DNA of 64,000 nucleotides, taken from an uncultured Opitutia bacterium (GTDB taxonomy: Bacteria > Verrucomicrobiota > Verrucomicrobiia > Opitutales > Opitutaceae). Below, in pieces: positions 9,448 through 17,762 of the stretch. The stretch spans positions 147,898-211,897 of the forward strand of contig CAIJZY010000007.1 of assembly GCA_903825285.1 (NCBI GenBank), written 5' to 3'. Made by a program: the position numbers and the translations under genes. The notes below the pieces were generated by a model, which was given only the letters and a program-made list of their open reading frames with translations, had not been told where the DNA came from and did not search any database. Each line of letters starts with the position of its first letter. The first letter of the stretch is position 1.

Positions 9448-9906
9448 ATGAGCGCCCACGTCTTCCCCGCCCGCACCACGACCGCCGAGATCGAGCTCGG
9501 CACGACGCTGCAGCCCAAGTTCGGCCCCGACGGGCTGATCCCCTGCATCGCCCAGGACGCCCACTCCGGCGAGGTCCTGATGTTCGCCTTTATGAACGCC
9601 GAGTCGCTCGCGCACACGCTGCGGACGCGGAAGGCGACCTACTGGAGCCGCTCGCGGAACAAGCTCTGGGTGAAGGGCGAGGAGTCGGGCAACGTGCAGG
9701 TCGTGCAGGAGGTCCGCACCGACTGCGACCAGGACGTGCTCCTCATCAAGGTCGAGCAGACCGGCGCGGCCAACGCCGCGTGCCACAACGGCTACAAGTC
9801 CTGTTTCTACCGCAAGCTCGGCGACCTCGCCGATCCCGCGCTGAAGCTCCAGTTCACCGCCCAGCGGCTCTTCGACCCGGCGACGGTGTACAAGAAAAAG
9901 CCGTAA
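9448..9906 (+). CDS. hisI: Phosphoribosyl-AMP cyclohydrolase
   Basis: A 152-residue monofunctional HisI (EC 3.5.4.19), third step of histidine synthesis, which opens the purine ring of phosphoribosyl-AMP. Signatures are EVLMFAFMN (42-50), YWSRSRNKLWVKGE (65-78), TDCDQD (91-96; Mg and Zn ligands) and CHNGYKSCFYR (112-122), with Cys93, Cys112 and Cys119 as likely zinc ligands. No hisE domain is fused and no other his gene is in the window, so the pathway genes are scattered. Confidence 0.95.
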   Translation: MSAHVFPARTTTAEIELGTTLQPKFGPDGLIPCIAQDAHSGEVLMFAFMNAESLAHTLRTRKATYWSRSRNKLWVKGEESGNVQVVQEVRTDCDQDVLLIKVEQTGAANAACHNGYKSCFYRKLGDLADPALKLQFTAQRLFDPATVYKKKP

Positions 9907-9924
9907 GGGTCCACCGCACTGGGC

Positions 9925-12528
9925 TCACGGCACCTCGTAGACTTCCACGAGGGCCACACCGGTGGTGCCGTTGGCGCCGCTGACGTGGAGCGTGTAGACC
10001 CCCGGCGTGACCGTGACCAGCAGGGCGGCGTCCGCGCTGCCCGCCGGCAGCGGAAAGCCGCCGACCTGGCGCGCGGCCTCGGCGACGTCGGCGGCGTTCG
10101 CCGCGGTGTCCCAGCCCTGGTTCCGGGCCAGCGGCGTGGACCCGCTCAGCAGCGTCAGCACCGGGCGGGCGAGCACGCCGTCCACGCCGTACTGCGTGAG
10201 GGTCGGTCCCACCGCTCGGGCCAGGATGCGCCGCGGCGCATCCCCGGTGATCACCAGTCCCGGAATCAGCACGTCGGCCCCGGTCCCGACATTCGCGCGG
10301 GACGACATGGCGATCACCTTGCTGGCGTTCGCGCCCACCTCGTAGACCTCGACCAGCGCCACGCCGGTCGCCGCGGTGTCGCTCCGCACATGGGCGGTGT
10401 AGACGCCGGGCGGGAGCGTCAGCAGCAGCGCGGAATCCGCGCCGGGGTCGCGCAGCGCGAAAGCCCCGACGGATTTCGCCGCCGCCACAAGCGCCGCCGG
10501 GTCGGAGGCCGTGCGCCAGCCGCGGTTCGTGGCGAGGAGGGAACCGGTCGCGTTGTCGAACACCTGGAGGGTCGGCGTCGCCAGCGCATCGGTCACCTGG
10601 TAATCCGCCAGCGTCGGCCCGACGCCGCGGATCAGCAGCGTCTTGGACTGGCTGCCGGTCACGACAAATCCGGCGATCAGCGTGCCGCTGCCGGCGGTGA
10701 CCCGCGCGCGGGTGGAGTTGCCCACGAAGCGCGCGGCCCCGGTCTGCCAGATGGCGCCGGCGTTGCCGACCGCGATGACCTGGTCCCCGCCGCTCGCGAT
10801 GTACCACATCATGCCCGAGCCGGAGAAATCCTCGGTCGACCAGTTGATGCCGTCGTCCGAGGTCACGATCTTCCCGTAAAACGTCGAGCCGACCAGCCGG
10901 GTGCCGAGGGCGGTCAGGGCCGAGGGCGCGCCCGCCGCCATGAGGGGCTGGCCCTGATGCGTCCAGGTCACGCCATCCGGCGAGGTCCAGACATCGCCGA
11001 TCAGCCCGGCCACCACATAAAGCCCGCTGCGTCCGCCCACGGCATACGCGGCACGGTCGAACTCGGCGGTGAGCGTCCAGCTGACGCCGTCCGTCGAGCG
11101 CGCGACGACGGTGTGCTCGTCCGCGCCCTTCGTCCCGATCGCCAGGAACGCACCGTCCGAGAAAATGATGTCGCGCCAGGCGCCGGTGTCGCCGGGCAGG
11201 CGGAACCCCGGGGTCCAGGCCACGCCATCCACGGAGCTGATGAGCTCGCTGTAGAACACGCCGTTGACCCAGTTCTGGGAGTTGGTGGTGGCCACGAACC
11301 GGCCGTTGCCAAAGACGACGCGCAACAGCGCGGTGGGCCGGGTGACGCCCCGCGTCCAGGTCGCGCCCCCATCGAGGGAGAAGCCGATGCCGCCATCGCT
11401 GGCGCCGGCGACAAACCTGCCGTTGCCATAGGCGATCGTGCCACCGTCGTAGCCGGCCGCGGACGGCAGCATCTGCCACGTCACCGCGTCCGTCGACGAC
11501 GCCAGGCCCTGCGTCCCCGCCACGAGCCACCGCCCCGCCCCGTAGGCCGCCCCGCGCAGGTCGCCCTGCACGGTGCTGCCGGTGTGATTGACCCACGTCG
11601 TGCCGTCGGCCGAGGACCGCAGCCCGCCGAAGCGACCCGCGGCGACGATCCGGTCCGCGCTGGCCGCCAGGGAATTGGGGTAGAAAAGCGGGTTGGGCGC
11701 CGGCAGGTACACGCGCCACGTGTTGCCGTCCTCCGAGGACAGCAGCGGCAGGTTGGCCCCCCAGGCATAGAACCGACCCTTGAACCAAGTCAGGGCATCA
11801 TAGGTCCAGCCGAGGTCATTCTTCATGTTCGCCGGGCTGGAGGTCCAGGTGACGCTGTCGACCGACGTCGCCACATGCCCGGCGCCGAGCGCGAGCCACC
11901 GTCCGTTGCCATAGGCCACGTGCACGGTGAAATCGATGATCCCGGTGGAGCCGCCGGCGGTCCACTGGAGGCCATCGGTCGAGTAAACCGTCCCTCCCGA
12001 GTCGAGGATCCCGACAAAGCGGTCGCCCCCGAAGGCGATATCGGTGATGCGCGCGATCGTGCCGCTGTAGCCGGTCGTCCAGGTCAGGCCGTCACTTGAG
12101 CTCGCCACGTAGCCGATGTCGCCGGCGACGACAAACCGGCCGGCTCCGAACGCGAGGTGGGTGGCACGCAGCCACTCCACCGAGGCGGGGATCGCGGGCC
12201 GCGTCCAAGTTCGCCCGTCCGTGGAGACCAACACGCCGTTGAGGGCGTAACTGGCGACGACGAAGCATCCGTTGCCGTAAACGACGTCGGTCAGTTCGAC
12301 CGTCACGCCCGAGACCGCGGTCGTCCACGTCTGTCCATCTGGCGAGACGCTGATGCAGCCACCGCGGCCGACTGCCACAAACTGCGCGCCGCCGTAGGCG
12401 ACGGAATTGAAGTCGTTGCCGTGCGGCAGCGGATTGCGCCAGTTCCAGTACGGGCCGGTCGTCACCGCCCCCAGCGAGAGCGTGGCGGCCAGCCAGAGAC
12501 CGGCGAGTCCCAGCCAGGAGGTCTTCAT
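9925..12528 (-). CDS. Secreted beta-propeller protein with duplicated C-terminal domain
   Basis: An 867-residue exported protein. A signal peptide (about 1-21, ending LSLGA) precedes about 570 residues holding thirteen S-x-DG-x-x-W type motifs (for example SPDGQTW, STDGRTW, SEDGNTW, SDDGINW) with VAYG or VYGNG strands between them. This is the pattern of Ycf48/BNR-type propellers, and the count suggests two seven-bladed units. The end holds two copies of a domain of about 127 residues (about 600-727 and 740-867), each with RAVGPTL or RGVGPTL, a GW motif, PGVYT.HV and TGVALVEVYEV. This C-terminal unit is common in secreted Opitutaceae proteins. No catalytic motif is seen; binding or adhesion is a guess. 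It is on the opposite strand and convergent with hisI. Confidence 0.75.
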   Translation of the reverse strand: MKTSWLGLAGLWLAATLSLGAVTTGPYWNWRNPLPHGNDFNSVAYGGAQFVAVGRGGCISVSPDGQTWTTAVSGVTVELTDVVYGNGCFVVASYALNGVLVSTDGRTWTRPAIPASVEWLRATHLAFGAGRFVVAGDIGYVASSSDGLTWTTGYSGTIARITDIAFGGDRFVGILDSGGTVYSTDGLQWTAGGSTGIIDFTVHVAYGNGRWLALGAGHVATSVDSVTWTSSPANMKNDLGWTYDALTWFKGRFYAWGANLPLLSSEDGNTWRVYLPAPNPLFYPNSLAASADRIVAAGRFGGLRSSADGTTWVNHTGSTVQGDLRGAAYGAGRWLVAGTQGLASSTDAVTWQMLPSAAGYDGGTIAYGNGRFVAGASDGGIGFSLDGGATWTRGVTRPTALLRVVFGNGRFVATTNSQNWVNGVFYSELISSVDGVAWTPGFRLPGDTGAWRDIIFSDGAFLAIGTKGADEHTVVARSTDGVSWTLTAEFDRAAYAVGGRSGLYVVAGLIGDVWTSPDGVTWTHQGQPLMAAGAPSALTALGTRLVGSTFYGKIVTSDDGINWSTEDFSGSGMMWYIASGGDQVIAVGNAGAIWQTGAARFVGNSTRARVTAGSGTLIAGFVVTGSQSKTLLIRGVGPTLADYQVTDALATPTLQVFDNATGSLLATNRGWRTASDPAALVAAAKSVGAFALRDPGADSALLLTLPPGVYTAHVRSDTAATGVALVEVYEVGANASKVIAMSSRANVGTGADVLIPGLVITGDAPRRILARAVGPTLTQYGVDGVLARPVLTLLSGSTPLARNQGWDTAANAADVAEAARQVGGFPLPAGSADAALLVTVTPGVYTLHVSGANGTTGVALVEVYEVP

Positions 12529-12594
12529 CGGGAGGAAGGGCCCTGCGGCCCACCTGCTATGACAACCCGCGGGGCCTTTCCCGCCATCCGGCGC

Positions 12595-12909
12595 TCAAGC
12601 GTCGGCGGTGAAGCTCACGCGGAAATCGGTGACCAGGCCGAGGAGATCGCCGTGGGCGCCCTCGCGCACCCGGCCCGGCTGGCGCATGAAGGCCAGGGAA
12701 GCCTCTTGCTCCGCGGGGGTGGCATAGTCCACGATGACCTGAAAGCGCGGCAGCCCGGTGAAACTCGCGCGGTCGGTCACACGCAGGATGCGGTAGCCGC
12801 GGAGCTGGCCCTCGGCGCGCAGGCCGTCAAGCAGGCGCCGCACCGCGGCGACCACCGTGGCATCCTCGACCCCCGGCCGCGGCGAAAAGAAGACGTTGTA
12901 GGAGACCAT
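12595..12909 (-). CDS. Small conserved protein (DUF6614-like)
   Basis: A 104-residue soluble protein beginning MVSYNVFFSPRPG, with alternating strand-helix pattern and the segment FQVIVDYATPAEQE. It resembles the DUF6614 type of small alpha-beta barrel proteins, but I hold that match loosely. It ends in the same direction as and just downstream of lpxA (lpxA ends at 12931, this gene starts at 12909), so it may be the last gene of the lpx operon. No function can be given. Confidence 0.6.
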   Translation of the reverse strand: MVSYNVFFSPRPGVEDATVVAAVRRLLDGLRAEGQLRGYRILRVTDRASFTGLPRFQVIVDYATPAEQEASLAFMRQPGRVREGAHGDLLGLVTDFRVSFTADA

Positions 12910-12930
12910 CGGTGACGGGCCCCGGCGGAT

Positions 12931-13716
12931 TCAGCCGCCCGGGGCGAGGCCGCGCTCGCTCGTCTGGGCGAACGTGATCATGCGCTGGAACTCCGGGCTG
13001 GCGGCCTGCGGGTGGGCGCGGAGCCGCTCCATGGCCTGCGAGCGGTTGAGGCCGTCGCGGTACAGCAGCCGGTAGAGCTGGCGGACACGGTCGAGCTGCT
13101 CGGCGGTGTAGCCGTGGCGCTCGAGCCCGACCTTGTTGTAGGCCCGCACGGTGGCGGGCGAGCCGTCGGCGATGAAGTATGGCGGGATGTCCTGCACCAG
13201 CTTGGAGCAGGCCGAGAGCATGGCGTGGGTGCCGATGCGGCAGAACTGGTGCACGCCGCCGAAGGCGCCGACGACGACGGCGTCCTCGACCACGACGTGG
13301 CCGGCGAGCCCGGCGTAGTTGCTCATGATGATCCGGTTGCCGAGCACGCAGTCGTGCGCGACGTGGCTGTAGGCGAGGATGAGGTTGTCGGAGCCGATGA
13401 CGGTGTACTCGCCGTCCTTCGTCGCCTCATGGACGCTGACGTACTCGCGGAAGACGTTGCGGTCGCCGATGCGCACGCCGGGTTTTCCGCCCTGGTACTT
13501 CAAGTCCTGCGTCTTGCCGCCGATGCAGGCGTAGGGGAAGACCTGACACTGCGCGCCCAGGACGGTGTGGCCCTCGACGGTGGCGTGGTGGTGGAGCCGC
13601 GTGCCGGCGCCGAGCACCGCGGTGGCGCCGACGTAGGCGTAGGCGCCGACCGCGACGTCGGGGCCCAGCTGCGCGCCGGACTCGATGATCGCGGTGGGAT
13701 GGATCAACCCGGCCAT
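12931..13716 (-). CDS. lpxA: Acyl-ACP--UDP-N-acetylglucosamine O-acyltransferase
   Basis: A 261-residue left-handed beta-helix acyltransferase, the first step of lipid A synthesis (EC 2.3.1.129). It opens with IHPTAIIESGAQLG and carries repeated hexapeptides, the catalytic region YSHVAHDCVLGN, and a helical C terminus with HQFCRIG and the AYNKVGLERHG segment typical of LpxA. It starts 3 bases after the lpxC-fabZ stop, so translation is probably coupled. With that gene it shows that the organism makes a lipid A-bearing outer membrane. Confidence 0.96.
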   Translation of the reverse strand: MAGLIHPTAIIESGAQLGPDVAVGAYAYVGATAVLGAGTRLHHHATVEGHTVLGAQCQVFPYACIGGKTQDLKYQGGKPGVRIGDRNVFREYVSVHEATKDGEYTVIGSDNLILAYSHVAHDCVLGNRIIMSNYAGLAGHVVVEDAVVVGAFGGVHQFCRIGTHAMLSACSKLVQDIPPYFIADGSPATVRAYNKVGLERHGYTAEQLDRVRQLYRLLYRDGLNRSQAMERLRAHPQAASPEFQRMITFAQTSERGLAPGG

Positions 13717-13719
13717 GGC

Positions 13720-15045
13720 TTATTCCCCGTCCTCGGCCACGAGGGCGAACATCATCTCGGCGGAGGAGACGACCTGGCCGTCCACGGTGCAGTTGCACTC
13801 GGCGGCGGCGAGCTTGTCGCCGCGGTATTTGACGATCTTGGCGTTGATGATGATCTGGTCGCCGGGCCGCACCGGCTTGCGGAACTTCACCTTGTCCGCG
13901 CTCATGAAGAACGCGGTCTTGCCGGTGTTGCCGCTGCGGCGGAGCATCACGATGCCCGCGGCCTGGGCCATGGCCTCGAGCTGGAGGACGCCGGGCATGA
14001 CGGGGTTGTCGGGGAAGTGGCCGGTGAAGTACGGCTCGTTGATGGTGACGTTCTTGATCGCGACGAGCTCGTCCTGGCCAATGAACTCGACGATGCGGTC
14101 GATCATCACGAACGGGTAGCGGTGCGGGATCGTGTCGAGGATCCGGCGGATATCGAGGGACGTTTCGGTGGGCAGCACCGTCGTCGGCCGCGGCTTCTTC
14201 TTCGGGCCCTTGCGGCGCTCCTCGAGCTTGACGAAGAGGGCCTTGGTCAGCTCGGCGTTGATGGCATGGCCGGGCCGCGTGGCGATGATGTGCGCCTTGA
14301 GCGGCAGGCCCAGCAGGACCACGTCGCCGATGATATCGAGGATCTTGTGGCGGACGAACTCGTCCTTAAAGCGCAGCGGCTCCTTCGAGATGATCTTGTC
14401 GCCGCGGATGACCACGGCGCAGTCGAGCGAGCCGCCCTTGATCTTGCCGAGCTTCAGCAGCTCCTCGATGTCCTCGTAGATCGTGAACGTCCGGGCCGCG
14501 GCCACCTGGGTCATGTAGACGTCGGGGTCGATCGTGAGCGAGAGGTGCTGCGTGTGGATGCCGCGGTTGTCGGCCGAGGTGCACGAGATCTTCAGCTCGT
14601 CGCACGGCAGGGCGATGATGGAGGAGTCGCCCTTGGTGACGGAGACGGGGGCGTCGAGCGTGAAGTACTCGCGCTCCTTGTCCTGCTCGAGGGGCTCGCC
14701 CTGCAGGATCATGTTCACGTACGGCTTGGCCGAGCCGTCCATGATCGGCGGCTCGGAGGCGTTCATCTCGAGGATCACGTTGTCGATGCCGCAGCCGTGC
14801 AGGGCGCTGAGGACATGCTCGACGGTGTGAATCTTGGCGTGCCCGGACTGGATGGTGGTGGCGCGGACCAGGTCGGTCACCTGGTCGATCCGCGGCCGCA
14901 GCTCCGGGCTGCCGTTGAGGTCGATCCGCCGGAACACAATGCCGTGGTCCGCCGGCGCGGGTTTCATCGTCAGCGTGACCGCCTCTCCCGTATGCAGCGC
15001 GTTGCCGGTAATGGAGACCTCGCGCGCGAGGGTGCGTTGTTTCAT
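13720..15045 (-). CDS. lpxC-fabZ: Bifunctional UDP-3-O-acyl-GlcNAc deacetylase / 3-hydroxyacyl-ACP dehydratase
   Basis: A 441-residue fusion of two enzymes. LpxC (about 1-280) carries the zinc ligands His77 (HTVEH), His233 and Asp237 (RHKILD) and catalytic His260; it makes the committed step of lipid A synthesis. After a basic linker (about 278-290, rich in Lys, Arg and Pro) comes FabZ (about 298-441) with [10 protein letters not shown], catalytic His343 in [11 protein letters not shown] and Glu357. FabZ competes for the same hydroxyacyl-ACP pool, so the fusion ties lipid A and fatty acid synthesis together. Such fusions are known in Bacteroidota and related phyla. The ATG at 15045 gives the normal LpxC start; the open frame further upstream runs through a repeat and is not coding. 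Confidence 0.95.
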   Translation of the reverse strand: MKQRTLAREVSITGNALHTGEAVTLTMKPAPADHGIVFRRIDLNGSPELRPRIDQVTDLVRATTIQSGHAKIHTVEHVLSALHGCGIDNVILEMNASEPPIMDGSAKPYVNMILQGEPLEQDKEREYFTLDAPVSVTKGDSSIIALPCDELKISCTSADNRGIHTQHLSLTIDPDVYMTQVAAARTFTIYEDIEELLKLGKIKGGSLDCAVVIRGDKIISKEPLRFKDEFVRHKILDIIGDVVLLGLPLKAHIIATRPGHAINAELTKALFVKLEERRKGPKKKPRPTTVLPTETSLDIRRILDTIPHRYPFVMIDRIVEFIGQDELVAIKNVTINEPYFTGHFPDNPVMPGVLQLEAMAQAAGIVMLRRSGNTGKTAFFMSADKVKFRKPVRPGDQIIINAKIVKYRGDKLAAAECNCTVDGQVVSSAEMMFALVAEDGE

Positions 15046-15114
15046 AGGGTTAGCGTAGTCTCGGCACCCCGTCCGCCGGAGCGCAAGCGCGGAGATGCAG
15101 GCGAGCGGTCCAGA

Positions 15115-15236
15115 CGAACATCGAATGTCGAACACCCAGCTCCCAACCTCGAACCTCGCTGCAGCCTCCCGCAGTGTGGCCACGTGCAGGAATCCACTTC
15201 GGCGTTGGACGTTGGGCGTTCGGCGTTCGATGTTCG
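15115..15236. repeat. Imperfect 39-bp inverted repeat, dispersed-repeat family B
   Basis: The arms 15115-15153 and 15198-15236 pair at 31 of 39 positions by hand count, around a 44-base loop. Most mismatches are transitions that would still allow G-U pairs in RNA. The arm is built from short units such as CGAACATCGAA. This type of repeat is widespread in Verrucomicrobiota and often yields false protein predictions. It sits in the divergent promoter region between lpxC-fabZ and efp. Confidence 0.8.
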
Positions 15237-15269
15237 GATTGACCCCGGGCCCCTTCCCCACGCCCGGCC

Positions 15270-15298
15270 TTGACACCGCTGAGGGCGTTTCTTCTGCT
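15270..15298 (+). promoter_or_regulatory. Candidate sigma-70 promoter of efp
   Basis: A perfect TTGACA at 15270-15275 is followed after 17 bases by TCTGCT (15293-15298), a weak -10 match (3 of 6). It lies about 45 bases upstream of the efp start and just downstream of the inverted repeat. Called on spacing and the exact -35 only. Confidence 0.4.
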
Positions 15299-15343
15299 GA
15301 CCCCTTTCACACCGCAAAACCGCATCCCTTCGACCCTCCCGTC

Positions 15344-15901
15344 ATGCCCGCCGCCAACGACATTCGCAAAGGCCAAGTCATCAAATTCAACGGTGAACCG
15401 CACCTCGTCATGGAGACGCAGCACCGCACGCCCGGCAACCTCCGCGCGTTCGTGCAGATCAAGATGCGCAATCTCCGCTACGGCAAGGCCCTCGACCAGC
15501 GCTTCGCCTCGACCGACACGATCGAGGTGATGCCGACCGAGAAAAAGAGCCTGGAGTTCAGCTACGCCGACCGCGACAGCTTCGCGTTCATCGACCCGGA
15601 GACGTTCGAGCAGATCGAGCTGAGCGCCGAGACGCTGGGCGACGTGAAGCACTACCTCACCGCCGGCGGCAAGGTGGACGTCCTCTTCGTTGACGAGAAG
15701 CCGCTCACCGTGGAGCTCCCCTCCACCGTCGCGCTGAAGGTCATCGAGAGCTCCGAGGGCATCAAGGGCGACACCGCGAGCAACGTCCAGAAGCCTGCCA
15801 AGCTCGAGACCGGCCTCACGGTGCAGGTCCCGCTCTTTATCAAGGAAGGCGAGATTATCAAGGTCAGCACGGCGGACGGCTCGTACCTGGGCCGCCAGTA
15901 A
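15344..15901 (+). CDS. efp: Translation elongation factor P
   Basis: A 185-residue EF-P with the three usual beta-barrel domains; it rescues ribosomes stalled at proline runs. The opening DIRKGQVIKFNGEPHLV and the ending GEIIKVSTADGSYLGR are standard. The domain I loop that reaches the peptidyl-transferase centre reads TPGNLRAF (29-36), so the residue after PG is Asn32 rather than the Lys or Arg that is modified in well-studied EF-Ps. ATG 15344 is chosen because it begins at the family start; a longer frame runs back into the repeat. A strong terminator follows, so the gene is monocistronic. Confidence 0.95.
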   Translation: MPAANDIRKGQVIKFNGEPHLVMETQHRTPGNLRAFVQIKMRNLRYGKALDQRFASTDTIEVMPTEKKSLEFSYADRDSFAFIDPETFEQIELSAETLGDVKHYLTAGGKVDVLFVDEKPLTVELPSTVALKVIESSEGIKGDTASNVQKPAKLETGLTVQVPLFIKEGEIIKVSTADGSYLGRQ

Positions 15902-15932
15902 TCCTCCGGTCCCACCGGACTCCCCTCTCCCA

Positions 15933-15960
15933 CCCGCGGCTTCGGCCGCGGGTTTTTTTT
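15933..15960 (+). terminator. Rho-independent terminator of efp
   Basis: An 8-bp perfect stem CCCGCGGC/GCCGCGGG (15933-15940 with 15945-15952) closed by a TTCG tetraloop and followed by eight T residues. It lies 31 bases after the efp stop, between efp and the convergent carbonic anhydrase gene. Confidence 0.95.
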
Positions 15961-15975
15961 GCGCCCCCGGCGGGC

Positions 15976-16623
15976 CTAGGCGGTCACCGCGGCGATCGCC
16001 GCCCGGTGGTTCTGCGCGGCCTCCGTCGGATTGCTGCCCGAGCACTGGAGGTCGCGGAGCCGGCCGTCGCGCAGGCCGTAGATCCAGCCGTGCACCGTGA
16101 CGGGCTGCCCGCGGGCCCAGGCGTCGCGGACGATCGTGGTCTGCCAGACGTTGGCCACCTGCTCGATGACGTTCAGCTCGCACAGCCGGGCGCTGCGGGC
16201 GCCCTCATCGGGCATCGCGCACAGGCAGGCGTCGTGCTTCTCCCGCACGTCCTGCACGTGGCGCAGCCAGTTGTCGGCCAGCCCGACGCGCTCGCAGCGC
16301 AGCACGGCGCGGACGCCACCGCAGCCGTAGTGGCCGACCACCATGATGTGCCGCACCTTCAGCACATCGACGGCGAACTGGATGACGGAAAGGCAGTTCA
16401 GGTCCGTGTGGACCACGACGTTGGCGATGTTGCGGTGGACGAAGACCTCGCCGGGCAGCAACCCGATGATCTCGTTCGCCGGCACGCGGCTGTCGGAGCA
16501 CCCGATCCACAGGTATTCCGGGCTCTGCTGGTGGGACAGTTTCTCGAAAAACTGCGGGTCGCGCCGCCGGATGTCGTCCGCCCACGCCTTGTTCTGGTCG
16601 AACAGATGAGTCAGGGGGTCCAT
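15976..16623 (-). CDS. can: Beta-class carbonic anhydrase
   Basis: A 215-residue beta carbonic anhydrase that interconverts CO2 and bicarbonate (EC 4.2.1.1). Zinc ligands Cys42 (CSDSR, with Asp44 and Arg46 as the catalytic dyad), His98 and Cys101 (GHYGCGG) are all present. The start at ATG 16623 gives MDPLTHLFDQN, the typical beginning of the bacterial Can group; longer frames add a sequence with no homology. It is divergent from the yebC gene, with an inverted repeat between them. Confidence 0.95.
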   Translation of the reverse strand: MDPLTHLFDQNKAWADDIRRRDPQFFEKLSHQQSPEYLWIGCSDSRVPANEIIGLLPGEVFVHRNIANVVVHTDLNCLSVIQFAVDVLKVRHIMVVGHYGCGGVRAVLRCERVGLADNWLRHVQDVREKHDACLCAMPDEGARSARLCELNVIEQVANVWQTTIVRDAWARGQPVTVHGWIYGLRDGRLRDLQCSGSNPTEAAQNHRAAIAAVTA

Positions 16624-16670
16624 GCGCGTCGCGATGGTCGAAACTCCCGCGCGAATGTCCATCCCGAATG

Positions 16671-16710
16671 CGGCCCGGCCCGGCATGTTCGGCATTGCCG
16701 GGCCCGGCCC
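16671..16710. repeat. G+C-rich inverted repeat between can and yebC
   Basis: The arm CGGCCCGGCCCGGCA (16671-16685) is nearly the reverse complement of the sequence starting TGCCGGGCCCGGCC at about 16695. It lies in the 109-base divergent promoter region. It could be a protein-binding palindrome or simply part of a 5' untranslated hairpin. Confidence 0.5.
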
Positions 16711-16732
16711 CGCCGCCACACTCGCGGGTCTT

Positions 16733-17464
16733 ATGGGACGCCAGTGGCTCCACGCCAAACGCGCGATCGTCAACCTCAAGAAGGGTCAGACGGTCGGCAA
16801 ACTCGTGAAGGAAATGACCGTCGCCGCCAAGCTGGGCGGCGGCGACCTGGCGGCCAACGCCCGGCTGTTTGCCGCGGTGGAGAAGGCGCGGAAGGCGAGC
16901 GTCACGCGCGAGGTCATCGAGCGCGCCATCGCCAAGGGCTCCGGCGTCGGCGGCGACAAGACCGCCCTGGAGCACGTGGTCTTCGAGGGCTACGCGCCGC
17001 ACAAGGTGCCCGTGATCGTCGAGGCCTACACCGACAACCACCAGCGCATCGCGCCGGAGATCCGCGCGCTCTTCCGCCGCGGCGTGCTCGGCCAGGCCGG
17101 CAGCAACAAGTTCCTCTTTGAGCACGTGGGCCTTGTCGAGGCCCACCACGCCGACGCCGCCGTGGACCGCGAGGCGGCCGCGATCGAGGCGGGCGCGAAC
17201 GACTTCGAGGTCCTCACCGCCGAGCAGAACGACGACATCCCGGCCGATCGCGCCGGTGCGCGCTTCATCACCGAGCGCAGCGCCGTCCACGCCGTCTCGA
17301 GCTGGCTGGCAAAGCACGGCTGGACCGTGGTCACCAGCGAGCTCGGCTACCTCGCCAAGACCTACCCGGAGCTCGACGACACCGCGCGCGCCGAGGTCGG
17401 CGAGTTCCTGCAGACCCTCGAGGACCACGATGACGTCCAGCGCGTCTGGGCCGCCGTCCGGTAG
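16733..17464 (+). CDS. YebC/PmpR family transcriptional regulator / translation factor
   Basis: A 243-residue YebC-type protein, now known in several bacteria to help ribosomes through difficult proline stretches and long annotated as a DNA-binding regulator. It opens with MGRQWLHAKRAIVNLKKGQ, a variant of the usual GHSKWANIKH motif, and carries NARLFAAVEKARKASVTREVIERA-like helices, the EGYAP motif and NDDIPADRAG. ATG 16733 is chosen since the family begins here. The CDGSH gene follows 16 bases later. Its presence in the same region as the unusual EF-P is notable because both act on proline-related stalling. Confidence 0.9.
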   Translation: MGRQWLHAKRAIVNLKKGQTVGKLVKEMTVAAKLGGGDLAANARLFAAVEKARKASVTREVIERAIAKGSGVGGDKTALEHVVFEGYAPHKVPVIVEAYTDNHQRIAPEIRALFRRGVLGQAGSNKFLFEHVGLVEAHHADAAVDREAAAIEAGANDFEVLTAEQNDDIPADRAGARFITERSAVHAVSSWLAKHGWTVVTSELGYLAKTYPELDDTARAEVGEFLQTLEDHDDVQRVWAAVR

Positions 17465-17480
17465 GCCCTCCCCACCCCTT

Positions 17481-17717
17481 ATGCCCACGCCCAACATTCC
17501 CCAGAAATCACCGATCGTGAAGGAAATGGCCCCGGGCACCTACTGGTGGTGCACCTGTGGCCACTCCAAGGGCCAGCCGTTCTGCGACGGCAGCCACAAG
17601 GGCACGGGGTTCGCCCCGCGCAAGGCCGAGATCACGGAGACAAAGACCGTCGCGTGGTGCGCCTGCAAGCACACCAAGAACGGCGCGTTCTGCGACGGCT
17701 CGCACAAGTCGTGCTGA
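17481..17717 (+). CDS. Double CDGSH iron-sulfur domain protein
   Basis: A 78-residue protein with two complete CDGSH-type [2Fe-2S] sites: Cys24, Cys26, Cys35 and His39, then Cys60, Cys62, Cys71 and His75, each in the pattern C-x-C followed by FCDGSHK. The three-Cys one-His ligation gives labile, redox-active clusters. There is no membrane anchor, unlike mitoNEET. It starts 16 bases after the yebC-like gene and is probably co-transcribed. The role is likely electron or cluster transfer; no partner is clear. Confidence 0.92.
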   Translation: MPTPNIPQKSPIVKEMAPGTYWWCTCGHSKGQPFCDGSHKGTGFAPRKAEITETKTVAWCACKHTKNGAFCDGSHKSC

Positions 17718-17762
17718 GGCCGTCCGGTCCGACCCGATATACGCGACGCTCGCCGCGTCGCC

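Noticed and set aside
9985..12099. 704-codon plus-strand frame opposite the propeller gene
   Set aside because: The minus-strand frame has a signal peptide, thirteen propeller motifs and two repeated domains; this one is Arg/Gly/Ala-rich noise.
15042..15317. Short frames reading [16 protein letters not shown] sequence
   Set aside because: These are translations of the dispersed inverted repeat, not genes.
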